The notes beneath the pieces are model-generated. The model ran no database searches and had not been told where the DNA came from. It saw only the letters and a program-made list of their open reading frames with translations. Shown here in pieces: positions 11,640-22,259 of a stretch of 64,000 nucleotides of DNA (position 1 is its first letter; every line of letters begins with the position of its first letter). Made by a program: the position numbers and the translations under genes. Origin of the DNA: Gordionus sp. m RMFG-2023 (lineage: Eukaryota; Nematomorpha; Gordioida; Chordodea; Parachordodidae); NCBI RefSeq assembly GCF_954871325.1, contig NC_088775.1:55281561-55345560 (forward strand), written 5' to 3'.

Positions 11640-12600
11640 ATAAGATTTCAATTAAGACATGTTGCAGTTTTTAATTTGCTTATAACTCGATTTCTGGATT
11701 TCTGTTTAGTGACTGGCAAAACTAATTGATAAAAAAGAAGTAAATAAGGTCATAAATATTGGCATTATCCATATTCAGTGTTTTTTTAAACCATTTTTCA
11801 TTTGAGCATGATGTCAATTTTGGCAATTTTTTCCTATTTTGACAATAATTCTTTTTCGTTTAAACTATCTACCAAACATATTAAGATAATATGTATTAAA
11901 TACGCCCTATTTATTGATGTAAGTGTCAAAATTAATATTTCTAACAGTTTAACTGATTTCTCGCCGATACCATAATTTTTGTTTTGTTTATAATAACTCT
12001 TTTTTGGCTAACTGAACTGTGTGAAGAATTAATAAGTAAGATACTAAATAAAAGGGTCAGATATTTAAAACTTTTATATTTTTCAGTCTAGCATGTTGCC
12101 ATTTTTTTAAAAATATTTACCAATAATTTTTCGATTAAAGTAATATAAAATGTACACTATTTAATGGCTTAAAATAAGCTTCAGAATTATGTTTCCAAAG
12201 CGTGGTTCACTTCATACTTAAAGCCTGACATCTAGTTTTAATTTTGTTTATGATTAAATTTTTTTTTTGTGGATGGCAACTGATTAAGGAATTATTAACA
12301 GATATTAAATATTACCGCATGCAATATTTAGTTCTTCTATATTTTTAATTCTGGCATTATGCCAATGTTGTCAATTTTTTTTTATTTCGCTAATAATTGT
12401 TTCATCACACCATATTTTATATAGCAATTTATTTTGAAAGGGATGCTACTTTTTGAAAAATTAATATGACTAGCCACTGTTTTTTTGAAAATTAACGAGT
12501 AATGTAACCGAAGTTTCCTAAAGTTATAAAAAAAAGTAAGAGGTTGCATTAAACATTTACAGTAATAATGATTCATACTTTAGCATTAATGCATTCGCAT
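11640..12600. repeat. Degenerate tandem repeat with period about 265-295 bp
   Basis: Similar sequence blocks recur at intervals of about 265-295 bp. One marker is a GCATGATGTCAATTTT-like block (about 11,806, 12,091 and 12,358). Another is a GGC(A)ACTGATTAA-like block (about 11,712, 12,007 and 12,273), in each case followed by an AAGAATTA-type segment. The copies are strongly diverged. I found no coding signal; the 64-codon open frame at 12,382-12,576 (minus) falls inside a repeat unit and is not supported as a gene. Confidence 0.5.
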
Positions 12601-12774
12601 AAATATCATATTGCGGTACTGAACGATATGAAAGAACGTCATGCTATAGAATAATTTTGATAAAACATCTAGCCTGATGTCAATATAACTAGTGAGTAAA
12701 TATTGAAAGTAGAGAGATAAATTATAAAGGTAGAATAATGAACATAATCAGGGTTCTGGTGTAACATTATATTA

Positions 12775-13135
12775 TAAGTTAAAAATAAATTAATTCCCCT
12801 TGGTAATACTGAGATTTATGATAGACGTTACAATATATTATAACAAATTATCAACATAAAATTTTGTAATACCGACGTTTGTGACTGAAGTGTAATATTA
12901 AAGGTTTCTATTATTTACTAATACTAATATGTATGGCTGACGTGTGACGTAAAATTTCATATTTAGTAAAACTGACATTTATAACTAACAGGTAATATTA
13001 AAATTTCTAATATTTAATAATTATTGACATTTATGATTGACAGCTAATGTTATTTTAATATTTAGTAATATTGGCATTTATGACTGACAGTTAATATAAT
13101 TTATAATATTTAGTGATGTTAACATTTAAGTTTTA
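12775..13135. repeat. Degenerate tandem repeat with period about 58-60 bp
   Basis: About six imperfect units share TTTATGACTGACAG, then TAATATTAAA, then TTCTAATATTTAGTAATA. Clear occurrences lie near 12,820, 12,885, 12,940, 12,985, 13,035 and 13,080. The units differ by many substitutions and small indels, so this is an old array. Confidence 0.65.
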
Positions 13136-13978
13136 TTTACGACACTTTAAATTTTTATATTAAAATTTTTTTTAATGTTAACTTATTTAAACAGAGTTGC
13201 AGGTCCTCCGAAAATAGAATCAAGATACAGATTCCTTATAAAAAAATGGATTTTAGCTACAGATATTCAAAATATGAAAAAAATCCAAGATAAAAGATAC
13301 TTGTATCTTTTGTAGATACTTTTATAAAATTATCATTACCAATTTAGAATAGTATATAAAATACATTGATAAAGAACATAACATAAGCATATAATAAGAA
13401 AATAGAATATTTAATGATGAGTTAATTATAATAATCAGGCAATTTATTATTAATTTTAGCCCATTCATAACATAGTTAGGGAAGGGAGACTAGCATTTTT
13501 AAGGTTAGTTGATATATTAATTTGCAAAAGAGTATTTAATATAGATTAAATTAAATCAATATTTCCAATTTTTTCAATAATTTATCATTAAGTCTTTGCT
13601 GTTTTGGCGTATTTAACCTTGTGCCAAAACTAAATAACCTTTTAACTGAAGCTTATTAAGATATTAGAAGTTGAAAATTTAATATTAATACGAATTGAAA
13701 ATGGCAATTTCATTTATTAAATATAATCAAAATCTAAGATAACATAAATAAATTAAAACGTAAAATCAAACTAAAGATATAAAATCAAAACTATAAAATT
13801 ATAAAGGTTTCCCTTTCTTTGTCTTCTTAATATTATATTTTTTATCTCTATATTTATACTACTAAAATTTATATAACATCGATATTATTTTATATAATTG
13901 TCCTTTAATTTTCTTATAATTCAATTTTTCGATTAACTTTACAATTTAAACATTTTATCTTTACAAAATTTTTATTCA
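13136..13978. other. AT-rich spacer with a possible transposon end
   Basis: AT-rich sequence. At 13,193 the bases CAGAGTTGCAGG followed by repeated AAGATAC- and GATAC-type words resemble the start of non-autonomous hAT elements, but no matching right end was found. Nothing else is supported. Confidence 0.4.
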
Positions 13979-14629
13979 AAATGCAGCAAATGTCATACTG
14001 ATGATGACAATATGGCGCTTCATCCTTTACATTGCAATCATCGGCAAACGCGGCACTCGAGGTGCAATCAAATCATATCTCTTGCACTTAGGACAGCTGG
14101 CTTTCTAACCTTTTCTGGTCTCTTTCCCGATGGTATGCGTCCTGATGGAGTTACACGAATTCCATGGTCACATGGAAAGTTTCTATTATAGGATTTTTCT
14201 TGTTTGGACACGAACTCCCCTTATAAATTTTAACAAAGACGCTCTGGAGCTTAAAAGTTTAAGATTACCAAATACGATTCTTCTAATTACATATTAATAC
14301 AAATCATCTGCTCCACTTTAACAACATATGGTGATTTGGCTAAAATGTCTTTTAAAGACGTTGACCGCCTAATCAGGAAAAATTCTGGAGAACGTCGCGA
14401 AGACTTTTATTTAAGGGAGGATCGCATAAGCTTTACTTAAGGCTAAATGTTTGTTTTATCAATTCGATCTATCCTGATGATTAGAGAAAGAGGATTTTGA
14501 TTAACTGTGCTGGTTTCGCTTTTATTTATTTTGTATTTTACATTATTTTATTATTTATGCACAATATTGTCTTTTGTTATTATGATTATTTTTCCTAATT
14601 TGTAATCGTTCACTAACTACCTACTTCAT
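13979..14629 (+). mobile_element. LINE-like reverse-transcriptase element, copy C (5'-truncated)
   Basis: This matches copy A from position 1,078 to 1,733 at roughly 85% identity by eye, in the same orientation and with the same 3' end. It starts abruptly within the Cys/His region. It preserves sequence lost in copy A: RPDGVTRIPWSHGKFLL, then DFSCLDTNS, the segment that follows RPD. Downstream it carries the RLIRKNSGE block and an AT-rich tail. Start inside the element with a shared 3' terminus is the usual product of incomplete LINE reverse transcription. No target duplication was found. Confidence 0.82.
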
Positions 14630-14836
14630 TATTATAATTACATTATTACCAGTTGAAAAAAAATAAAACAATCACACTAAGCAAATTATTGTATTTATAA
14701 TGTATACCCAATACAAATCATTCTTAATTTATTTATTTCATATTTTACAACATTGAGATAGATTTCTTTTATATTCAAAAAAATAAGAGAAAATGGAAAT
14801 AAATAAATAAATTATTTAAAAATATTATTAAAATAT

Positions 14837-14848
14837 CCCCCCCCCCCC
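14837..14848. repeat. C12 homopolymer
   Basis: Twelve consecutive C bases in AT-rich DNA, at the left edge of a GC-richer island. Similar C runs occur at 26,561-26,571 (11), 27,079-27,088 (10) and 36,704-36,711 (8). Confidence 0.95.
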
Positions 14849-15240
14849 ATGAAGATGAATCAACGATTTGCTTGATCCACTTCACTGTCATCTGGCCTCA
14901 AAGGCATATCTTCGAACTGTTGGATCTAAAAATGGGAAGTCTCTGAATCCTGAAGTTCACTGCCCCCTCGTATTGGAATATCTTCGGGAAAAATGGGGAA
15001 ACCACCCCAGGCACGGGCGTCGATAGTGGATTTTCCATTGGTTTGGCCACTAGCTCACCTGTACGTCTTGGGTAACGTATACATTTTTCGATTTTGCACG
15101 GGAACCATGTTACGTGGGCACTGCAGCGCTTTCTGTCCTAATTCACTACATAGGTTGGCTGGGGGCGTTGAAGGTGGAGACCATCATGGCATATGAATCA
15201 TGGTCCCTTCATTGGCACAGAATATGGATCTAAGAAAACT
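14849..15240. other. GC-richer island of unknown nature
   Basis: About 390 bp with clearly higher GC than its surroundings, ending in plain AT-rich DNA at 15,240. A 67-codon open frame on the plus strand (14,993-15,196) and partial minus-strand frames can be read, none with a domain I recognise. Its composition resembles the coding parts of the retroelement fossils in this window, and it lies 0.8 kb downstream of a minus-strand Ty3/gypsy fossil. It may be more of that element or a lost exon; neither is shown. Confidence 0.4.
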
Positions 15241-16049
15241 AATTATTTGATTTTTCTTCACACAAATTTTTTTTTTAAAAACTAATTATTTTATTATTCT
15301 TCACCCATTTTGTATATTATTTCTAACATCTTTTCAATAAAAAAAAATAAATTCGGTGAAACATTAATCACAACTTCTACGCAAAAATTTATTTCTAAAC
15401 CCAATTAATGATTAACCTATTTAATGATTTCTTCTCGTTTTTCTTTTGAAAGACACTAACCTCGTCGATCCCAAAAATATTTCCTATTTATTATTGAATT
15501 TTATAATAACTTTAATTTATGTTTGAAATATCTACCATTTATTTCACATATTTGATCTAAATGATACCTCATATGATAATTACTTTTATCAAACTTATTT
15601 TAACTCATATTTCTCCTTTCATCTATCTTTTAACCCCCATTTATCTTTAATCATTAAATTTAACATGTAAATTGAATTCCATCGAAACTAAATTTTTTTT
15701 AAAATAAACAACCCATTTGCATTTTTTTAAAATTAATTAATTTAATATATATCCTTCTTTTATTCCATTTTAAATTTTAAGCACCTTTCTTAATTTTAAC
15801 CGAATAAATTATAAGCAATTTGGTAATAGACTTTCCTTACATTTGCATTTTATACCCTAATAATATATATTTATTCAACTTCAAAAAATTTTTTTTAAAA
15901 AACAATTCCATACCCCCCAAAAAAACTTAACCCAAAGTATTTGTCCAACTATTAATCTAGACCGATTCGAGATTTTAACTGATCTCTATGGTGTAGGACC
16001 TCTGTCATATTTTAAAACCATATTTTGCATAATTTATTACCTAAATTCT
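15241..16049. other. AT-rich spacer, no gene recognised
   Basis: AT-rich sequence with many T and A runs between the GC-richer island and the second Ty3/gypsy fossil. Nothing supportable was seen on either strand. Confidence 0.6.
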
Positions 16050-17070
16050 CTATAATTACTCCCTTTTCCCATTTTATAACAACTCCATGCATTCAAACCC
16101 AGACCATTGATCGATTACATACTCAAATTCAAAATTATTTTCATTTTCCAATAACGTTGGAATGGGTTTTAACATATCCAAAAACACATTTATTTTTCTT
16201 CCAAACATCCTTCCCAATGAAGATTTACCATCCATTCCTACTCCATTATTGTAATAAAGATGGGCTATCCAAATTTCTCTCTTACCCTCCTTGGCCTTTT
16301 TTCCAACCTTTAACAACCGCCATTAACCTTTCAGCCTGTCCACTTGAACTAGGGCAATACGGTAGTGCAAGAATATACGGCACATTATTTTTTTTAGACA
16401 AAAAACCCTGAACATCTCAATCACAAACCACCAATCTCGGAATCCCGAATCTGAACCATAACATTTTTAAATGCTTTATAACAATTCCAGTAGTTAAACC
16501 CTGTATCTCCCCAAATTCAATCCACTTTAAAAAAACGTCCACACTTAAAACAAAAATTTTCTCATTAAACCCCCCAAAATACTATATGTATCATTTCCCA
16601 TGGTTTTTTCACTTTCGGGCCAGGTAATCTTCTTACCTCACTGCAGAATGTAATCTCTTGAGTTAGGCTTTACAATTCTTTCCCAAATTTTCAATTTCCT
16701 AATTAATTCCAGGCCACCAAACATACTCTTTTCCCCACTGCTTCATAACACATCGTCCACCACAGTTAATTCTGTTTCAATACACTTGAATTTATCATTA
16801 CCGATATTCCATAATTTTCTCCCCATTATCCGCAAGTTTAATCGCTCCATTTCCCTATCTTGGGCCACCTCTTAAAACAGTTAAAGTACAAACTAAGGCC
16901 AGTCACCCTTTCTATCTCCACCTGACACTTTTTCATTGGCTTTTTCACCGACTCCTAATCTCGATAAAATATCCAATTCTCTTTTCCGTCTATACCTGAA
17001 CTCCAAATCGAAACTGCCAACTAACAGGAACCCAAATAAAGGCCTATTTTGTTTTTGTTGCAATCAATGG
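16050..17070 (-). mobile_element. Ty3/gypsy fossil, minus strand (RNase H end and integrase)
   Basis: Read on the minus strand. From about 17,060 it shows an RNase H C-terminal segment (SFDLEFRYRRKRELDILSRL). Next come a weak linker, the integrase zinc-binding end with VWWPGIN (about 16,720), and the catalytic core with VDVFLKWIEF, FRFGIPRLVVCD, ALPYCPSSSGQAERLMAVVK (about 16,550-16,320). Order and spacing fit Ty3/gypsy pol. It is broken in several places. No LTRs were found, so it is an internal fragment, older than or unrelated to the element at 7.5-10.3 kb. Confidence 0.8.
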
Positions 17071-17587
17071 CCATATTTGCCAATTTTTATGAGTTCTTCC
17101 CATAATTTATAGAAATATTGCCAAACGATATGGGTTGGTATTCCAAATTGATTCCTTATGGTTAAATTAATAATAGTAATCTAATCACTGAACCTATATC
17201 ATATTCCATTTCGATTTCCTGGTTGTTTATTAATATTTTTTGATGTTGGGTATAATGTTAATTCCTGTATCAGCGATATATATTTTTTAGAGTTGCGCCC
17301 TTTTATGGAATATTATTACGTTATTGATTATATATGGTCTAGATAGTTCTCTAGGCTGGTTTCTTTCTTTCATTGATTGAATATAGTATTTTTTTTTTAA
17401 AAATAAAATTATAAATTTTATTTCATTCATTGCCAATTTTATATAGCTATGACATTATTAGTCAGCACTCTCTATATATAAACGATAACTTATATTAAAT
17501 AAGATTATATAATATTATATTTAAATAACCTACATATGCTAATAATATCATAAATAATCTATATAAAATATAATATTGTGTTAAATA

Positions 17588-17751
17588 CAGTGGCGTCCTT
17601 AAGCAGGGGGACGCAGAGGCTCTAGCCCCTGAAAAATTTGAAGAGCCTCCCCTCAAAATTTTAGAATTTTTTTATATTAGCTAAAAAATGAAGGTAATTT
17701 TGAAAAAATTTTTGAGCCCCCCTGAGATTGTAAAGGCTAGTGACGCCCCTG
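17588..17751. mobile_element. hAT-type MITE with perfect 8-bp target-site duplication
   Basis: A 164-bp element with ends CAGTGGCGTC and GACGCCCCTG, inverted repeats with one mismatch. It is flanked on both sides by GTTAAATA (17,580-17,587 and 17,752-17,759). Size, 8-bp duplication and the CAG-start match non-autonomous hAT elements. It has no coding capacity. It lies about 145 bp before the start codon of the sulfotransferase gene, so it sits in that gene's promoter or intron. Confidence 0.92.
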
Positions 17752-17896
17752 GTTAAATACAATATGAATTTCGTGAATATTTAAAGAACAAAATTTGTTC
17801 CAAGGATAAGATTCTCAATTTCAAAAAGTTATATTTTAGTGTATCTTATTTTATAAAAAATAAATCCATTCCTAGATCTATAAGCAAAAGATAAAG

Positions 17897-18811
17897 ATGA
17901 TTCAAAGTTATAGAAAATCTCACTTGATTCAAATGTGCGAATCTGATTTGTATAAATTTAGAACAGATGATAATAAAACCCAATGCACAAATTGCGAGGC
18001 TAGAAAAACTGTGGAATATCGAAATTTGATTGTTAATCACAAATTCAAATTTATTTTTTGTATCGTGCCGAAGATAGCTTCGACTCAATGGAAACTTGTA
18101 TTAGGAGCATTACAAAGCGACATGAAAGACTTGGGAAAAGAAAACGAAGGGTTTTTAAAACCGAACAAACTATGGCATGCATCTAAGGAATACAAGTTTG
18201 AAAGACTTTCTGAGTTTACATCCATAGACCAAGCTAAAATAATGAGGGATTACAAAAAAGTTATCTTCGTTAGGCACCCGTTAGAAAGAATAATATCGGC
18301 CTTTTGGAGTAAATTTATAGAAAGGAAATCTAATTATTTTATTGATTACCCTAAGATATACGGTGTTTCGATTATAAAGAAATTCAAGCTAAAAAGTAAT
18401 AAAGCTTCTACAAACCGGAAATACCTTCATTTTTATGAATTCATAAAATGGTTGAATCTTGAGAACTCCACAGAACTCATACGAAATAGGGATTTAGATT
18501 CTCACTGGTCTCCCATCTATGAGATATGCCATGTTTGTAACAAGGATTTTACTTTTGATTTTATTGGTCATTTTGAGCATCAAAGAGATGATTACCAAAA
18601 TTTCTTAGACTATATAACTAATGATTTTAAAAATATTCCTAATTTGAAAAAAGAATTGTTCCCTTGGAAAGATTGGCCAATAAGACATTCCGTATCCAAA
18701 AATATATCGAGTATGTTATTGAGTCAAGTGAATACATTAGACCTGACCGAGTTTTATAAATCTTTTCACCTTGATTATTTATTATTTAATTACAGCTACA
18801 TATACCCTTGA
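17897..18811 (+). CDS. Carbohydrate sulfotransferase, HNK-1/chondroitin 4-O type
   Basis: A 304-residue open frame of the Sulfotransfer_2 family, which in animals transfers sulfate from PAPS to glycan chains in the Golgi. The 5'-phosphosulfate loop is PKIASTQWK (residues 58-66; family form PK-A-TNWK). The 3'-phosphate site is VRHPLERIISAF (125-136) with Arg126 and Ser134. A family-typical HWSPIYEICHVC (203-214) and FDFIGHFEH follow. Family members usually start with a cytoplasmic tail and one membrane anchor and are 330-420 residues; here the anchor is absent. An in-frame TAG at 17,873 sits in TTCCTAG, which could be a splice acceptor, so the true protein may begin in an upstream exon I could not find. 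The body has no introns and no breaks. The acceptor sugar cannot be predicted. A polyadenylation signal AATAAA occurs near 18,963. Confidence 0.9.
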   Translation: MIQSYRKSHLIQMCESDLYKFRTDDNKTQCTNCEARKTVEYRNLIVNHKFKFIFCIVPKIASTQWKLVLGALQSDMKDLGKENEGFLKPNKLWHASKEYKFERLSEFTSIDQAKIMRDYKKVIFVRHPLERIISAFWSKFIERKSNYFIDYPKIYGVSIIKKFKLKSNKASTNRKYLHFYEFIKWLNLENSTELIRNRDLDSHWSPIYEICHVCNKDFTFDFIGHFEHQRDDYQNFLDYITNDFKNIPNLKKELFPWKDWPIRHSVSKNISSMLLSQVNTLDLTEFYKSFHLDYLLFNYSYIYP

Positions 18812-19695
18812 TAAGATCATTTGGTTTTTAGAGGGTTTTTTTAAACTTGACATTAATGAAAAAGTGATCATATTATAAATCCGCTCTTCATTCCTAACAA
18901 TTTATATATATATATATATAATTAAGTATCATAAATTGCATTATTTAAGATCTCTAAAAAGAAATAAAAAATATTACAAAATAAATTTGTTTATAATATG
19001 AGAAATCACGCATGTCACGCTTATTTATATTTTAAAAATATTAACAACAAAAACATATATTTTTAAAAACAACTTTTACAATTCAAAATACAAAATAAAT
19101 CATATATCGCACCCATTTTATTGATTTCGCGCGAAATACATTTAATTGTTAACAAATATTTTAATAATATACAAATATGTTAAAATTATGTTGATATAAT
19201 AGTATGTATTATGTATACATCACATAATAAATATATAAACTATATTACTTAGGTTACAAAGTTTATTAAAGCCAAAAATTAGTACTTACTATGTAATATG
19301 TAATAGGCACCAATAAATTAAGTCAAATTACGAATAAAATATATTTAAAAAAATGCTCGTTGAATGATTATGGGTAGAATATGTATAAAGATTTTCATTT
19401 AAAAAAAACAAGATTGATTAACATTTAAAAAAAAAAATATAATTGTTATAAAATTATTCATTACGACTTTGATCTCAAACTTTAAGGCAAGTATGCAATT
19501 CTCGGGGATTCCAAATTCGTGAAATGCCAAAATTATATGAAAAATTTCAAAAAATAGAATATTTTTTTTATATAATAAATAAAACGATAAGGTGACATAA
19601 CAATTGAAATATAATATAATTAAACTTAGTAAGAAGGTCAAAAGGTCAACTGTAAATAATAATAAAATGTTTTGTTTAGGCATATCTAAAAAAAA
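18812..19695. other. AT-rich region between the two convergent host genes
   Basis: AT-rich sequence with a (TA)n run at about 18,904-18,919. The two genes point towards each other, so this interval should hold both 3' UTRs. The minus-strand open frame 19,399-19,683 is Ile/Leu/Phe-rich and runs through T-rich DNA immediately after the stop of the minus-strand gene. I do not support it as a gene. Confidence 0.6.
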
Positions 19696-20268
19696 TCATA
19701 ATTGAGTATTGAAAGAGCTGGCATCATTAAAGTCTGATGCTGATTCTCGTCCTCGTAATAGGTAATTATCATTATTATTTGGTGTGAGAGGAGATAAATC
19801 AGAAAATTGGCTAGGACCGATAAAGCGATTTATTTGGCGGCCGTTATTTGTTAGAGATAAGTTTTGCTTCATTTTGTAATCAGATAGGCTAGAGAGTTGG
19901 TTGGAATCAATATTACTGCGTTGATCTGATTTGCCGTTGGAAGCCAGCGGGGAACCCTGGGAAAGTTCTTCGTAATTAAAATTAAGTATCTGGTCCAAGG
20001 CGGCTCCGATAAAATTACCGTAATTAAAAAAATTTTTCTCCTCCGCATCTGCTTCCCCATCCCCAGATTGGTTGAAGCTAGATAGAGTTTCCGTTATCGA
20101 TTGGTTATCGGTTATTGATTGATTGTCAGTTTCAAACTGATCGGATTCAATATTTTGAAAAGCGGATAATTGGTTGTCATAAGTAGATATCTCTGTTGTT
20201 TGTCTTTCCTGCAAGCGTTTGTTGCGCTCGCATCTCTCCTCGTTGAGGAGCAGAGCTTCTTCGGTCAT
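19696..20268 (-). CDS. Hypothetical protein, Asn/Ser/Gln-rich, 190 residues
   Basis: Not recognised. It is the clearest coding stretch after the sulfotransferase: GC is visibly higher than the flanks and the start lies in a good context (AAG before ATG). Residues 1-30 are charged and helix-prone (NEERCERNKRLQERQ). The rest is polar and low-complexity, with a short internal duplication (DNQSITDNQSIT, around residues 47-58), an acidic patch (GEADAEEKN) and a small conserved-looking segment FIGAALDQILNFNYEEL. There is no signal peptide, membrane segment or cysteine pattern, suggesting a soluble, partly disordered nuclear or cytoplasmic protein. The codon stop is followed directly by TTTTTTTTAG, which looks like an intron end, so this could also be one exon of a longer gene. 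The sulfotransferase gene is convergent and probably unrelated. Confidence 0.65.
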   Translation of the reverse strand: MTEEALLLNEERCERNKRLQERQTTEISTYDNQLSAFQNIESDQFETDNQSITDNQSITETLSSFNQSGDGEADAEEKNFFNYGNFIGAALDQILNFNYEELSQGSPLASNGKSDQRSNIDSNQLSSLSDYKMKQNLSLTNNGRQINRFIGPSQFSDLSPLTPNNNDNYLLRGRESASDFNDASSFNTQL

Positions 20269-20724
20269 CTTTATAATATTAATTTTGTTATAAAGTAAAT
20301 CATCAATAATAAGTTAGAACACTATGAGTAAAAATATCTTTACATCGGTCAAAAAATATATAAACTTTATTTGGTATATACAATAGTAAATAGTAGTCGG
20401 GACCGGACAATACAAATCTCCTTACGGGTTTAGTCTAGCCGGAATTTCATAAAATTTAAACTTAGAATAAGGCAAATTTATGTCTTTTCTCTTCATAAAT
20501 AATTATTTTGGGCTGGACAACTTGTACGCAATGAATTTACGGGCCAGACGAGGATTCAAAATACTAAAAAAAAGATATAAAGTGAATATAAAAATTTTTG
20601 ATTTAATCTTATTTCTTTATATCAACAAGCCGATACCAAACCAATTAAATAAAAAAAATTAATATATTGTTTAAACTTTTTATTTAGCACAGAAATATAG
20701 AAAAATTAAAAATAAAATTAGGAA
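20269..20724. other. Upstream region of the hypothetical gene, no other gene recognised
   Basis: AT-rich DNA with a somewhat GC-richer patch at 20,395-20,545. It would contain the promoter of the minus-strand gene. A 60-codon open frame at 20,480-20,662 (plus) has no recognisable domain. Confidence 0.5.
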
Positions 20725-20739
20725 TTTATAGGGTTTTCC

Positions 20740-21110
20740 ATTCAAAAAAAAGGTCCAATGAAAAGTGGAAAAGTATGAATCAAAAAAGGAAAATAGTTAT
20801 TTTTCTAAAGATTTTAAAAAAAATTATAAATTTTTTTCTTGCAAATTTTACTTAATTCTATTTTTATTTTTCCTTCTTATTTTATTTCTAACTTTTTGCG
20901 ATCTCTTTAAGTCATTATTAATTTTAATATTTATTTTTCTTAATGGGGAATTTTTTTTTTTAAAAAAAGTCCAGGGCAGGATTATCTCAATTTACTTTTC
21001 TACTAATTTTTGATAATTCTTTTTTATAAATAATTTATTTATTTTCCCTGTTATTTTTCTTCACTTCTCTTTCTTATTGTCATTTTTAATAATTATTTTT
21101 CCTTTTCCTG
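20740..21110. repeat. Left inverted repeat of the Tc1/IS630-type element
   Basis: Pairs with about 22,260-22,670 in inverse orientation. The best-matched stretch corresponds to the CTAACTTTTTGC and TTTATTTTCCCTGTTATT segments. Boundaries are approximate. Confidence 0.75.
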
Positions 21111-21439
21111 CGTCACACCATCTCCGTTCTTTTTTTTAATAGTATTATTATATATTTTTCAAACATTTTTAAATATATTAAAATTTATTATACTACATAT
21201 TAATTTTTCAATTTATTTCTTATATATTTTTTAAAAAATTTCACTTTTAATTCTTATTTTTCTTTGGCAATCAAATTGTTTTTTATTAATATTTTTTGCA
21301 TTCAAACTATTTCATTACAATTTAAGAAACAAAATTTATATTAATTTTCAATAATTTCCCCTCTCCTACATTTCGGAATATAGGTCTCCATATTTCCAAA
21401 ATAATTTTCATTCAAATCAGATATTCCTCTCTCTCCATG

Positions 21440-22145
21440 CTCTATAAAACGAATTAATTCCTCCTCGTTATTAGAATTTGGTTTCTAACAAAATCTTCCA
21501 TTGAAAAAAATATATTTTAAATTGGATTATGATAAGGGTTATAAGGTGGTAAATATTTTATTATACGCCATCTCCTTTCTATAGATTATCTAATTGTATG
21601 GTTGTGATATAATAGAATATTATCCATCATAAAAATCATATTCATCATATTACTTTCTTCAAAATGATTTAGTATTTCATTTATAAAGTGGCTAAAGTGT
21701 ATTGCGTTGCAATGAAGAACTCGTGTATTGCCGCTATCGTTTAGAGCAGTAATGATAGTATAATTCATTGTCTTTATCCCTTGAACTTTTTGATAACCCA
21801 TTTATTTTATTTATGATTCTATAGAACCGTCTCATTTATATTGAAAAACCGTTCTCATCGATAAAAATAAATTTTTTTTCATATAGGCTACATCCACAAA
21901 CCAATTTGCGTAGAATCTCGATATTTGATTCTGTATTAATTGAACCGAGTGATATATTAAACCTAAATCCAAATAGTTGATACCATATTTTTTGTTATTT
22001 CTATATCATATATCTCTTTAATCCTTTCACATCACTTTTTTAAGGATAAAGTGAAATCAAAATTTATATAATTTGATATATATATTCTTTCTGATCCTGA
22101 TTTAATTTCTTGCGTGCCCGTTAGCCTCTTTTGGGTAAACTATAT
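21440..22145 (-). pseudogene. Tc1/IS630-type transposase remnant with DD34E spacing
   Basis: Read on the minus strand from about 22,145. A helix-turn-helix-like start (ARKKLNQDQKEYISNYI) is followed by the first catalytic block IFIDENGF (about 21,865). Next comes MNYTIITALNDSGNTRVLHC, then the second block MIFMMDNILLYHNH (about 21,640-21,600), and finally KYLPPYNPYHNPI (about 21,540). From the Asp of the second block to the expected third acidic residue there are 34 positions, the DD34E spacing of Tc1. That third residue, the Glu of NPIE, is a TAA stop here, and several other stops interrupt the frame, so it is dead. The longest open piece is 71 codons (21,586-21,801). Confidence 0.8.
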
Positions 22146-22259
22146 TTTATTCCAATTTTTGATTGGAGTGTTTTATATTTGTCACAGTCACAGTATTGCT
22201 TATTTTAAAACATGCTCTAATTATGATACTATCCTAATTTAACGCGTCAATTATTAGAG

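Noticed and set aside
13193-13330. Non-autonomous hAT starting CAGAGTTGC
   Set aside because: The left end is suggestive, but no right end or duplication could be identified.
16025-16411. 128-residue plus-strand protein
   Set aside because: It is the antisense of the Ty3/gypsy integrase core, which gives a clear family match on the minus strand.
18904-18919. Regulatory TATA element
   Set aside because: It is a plain (TA)n microsatellite between two convergent genes; no promoter is expected there.
19399-19683. Membrane protein of 94 residues (minus strand)
   Set aside because: Hydrophobic only because the DNA is T-rich on that strand; no conserved pattern, and it lies in the likely 3' UTR of the neighbouring gene.
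20765-21013. Membrane protein of 82 residues (plus strand)
   Set aside because: It lies wholly within the T-rich inverted repeat of the Tc1-type element, which explains the Phe/Leu/Ile content.
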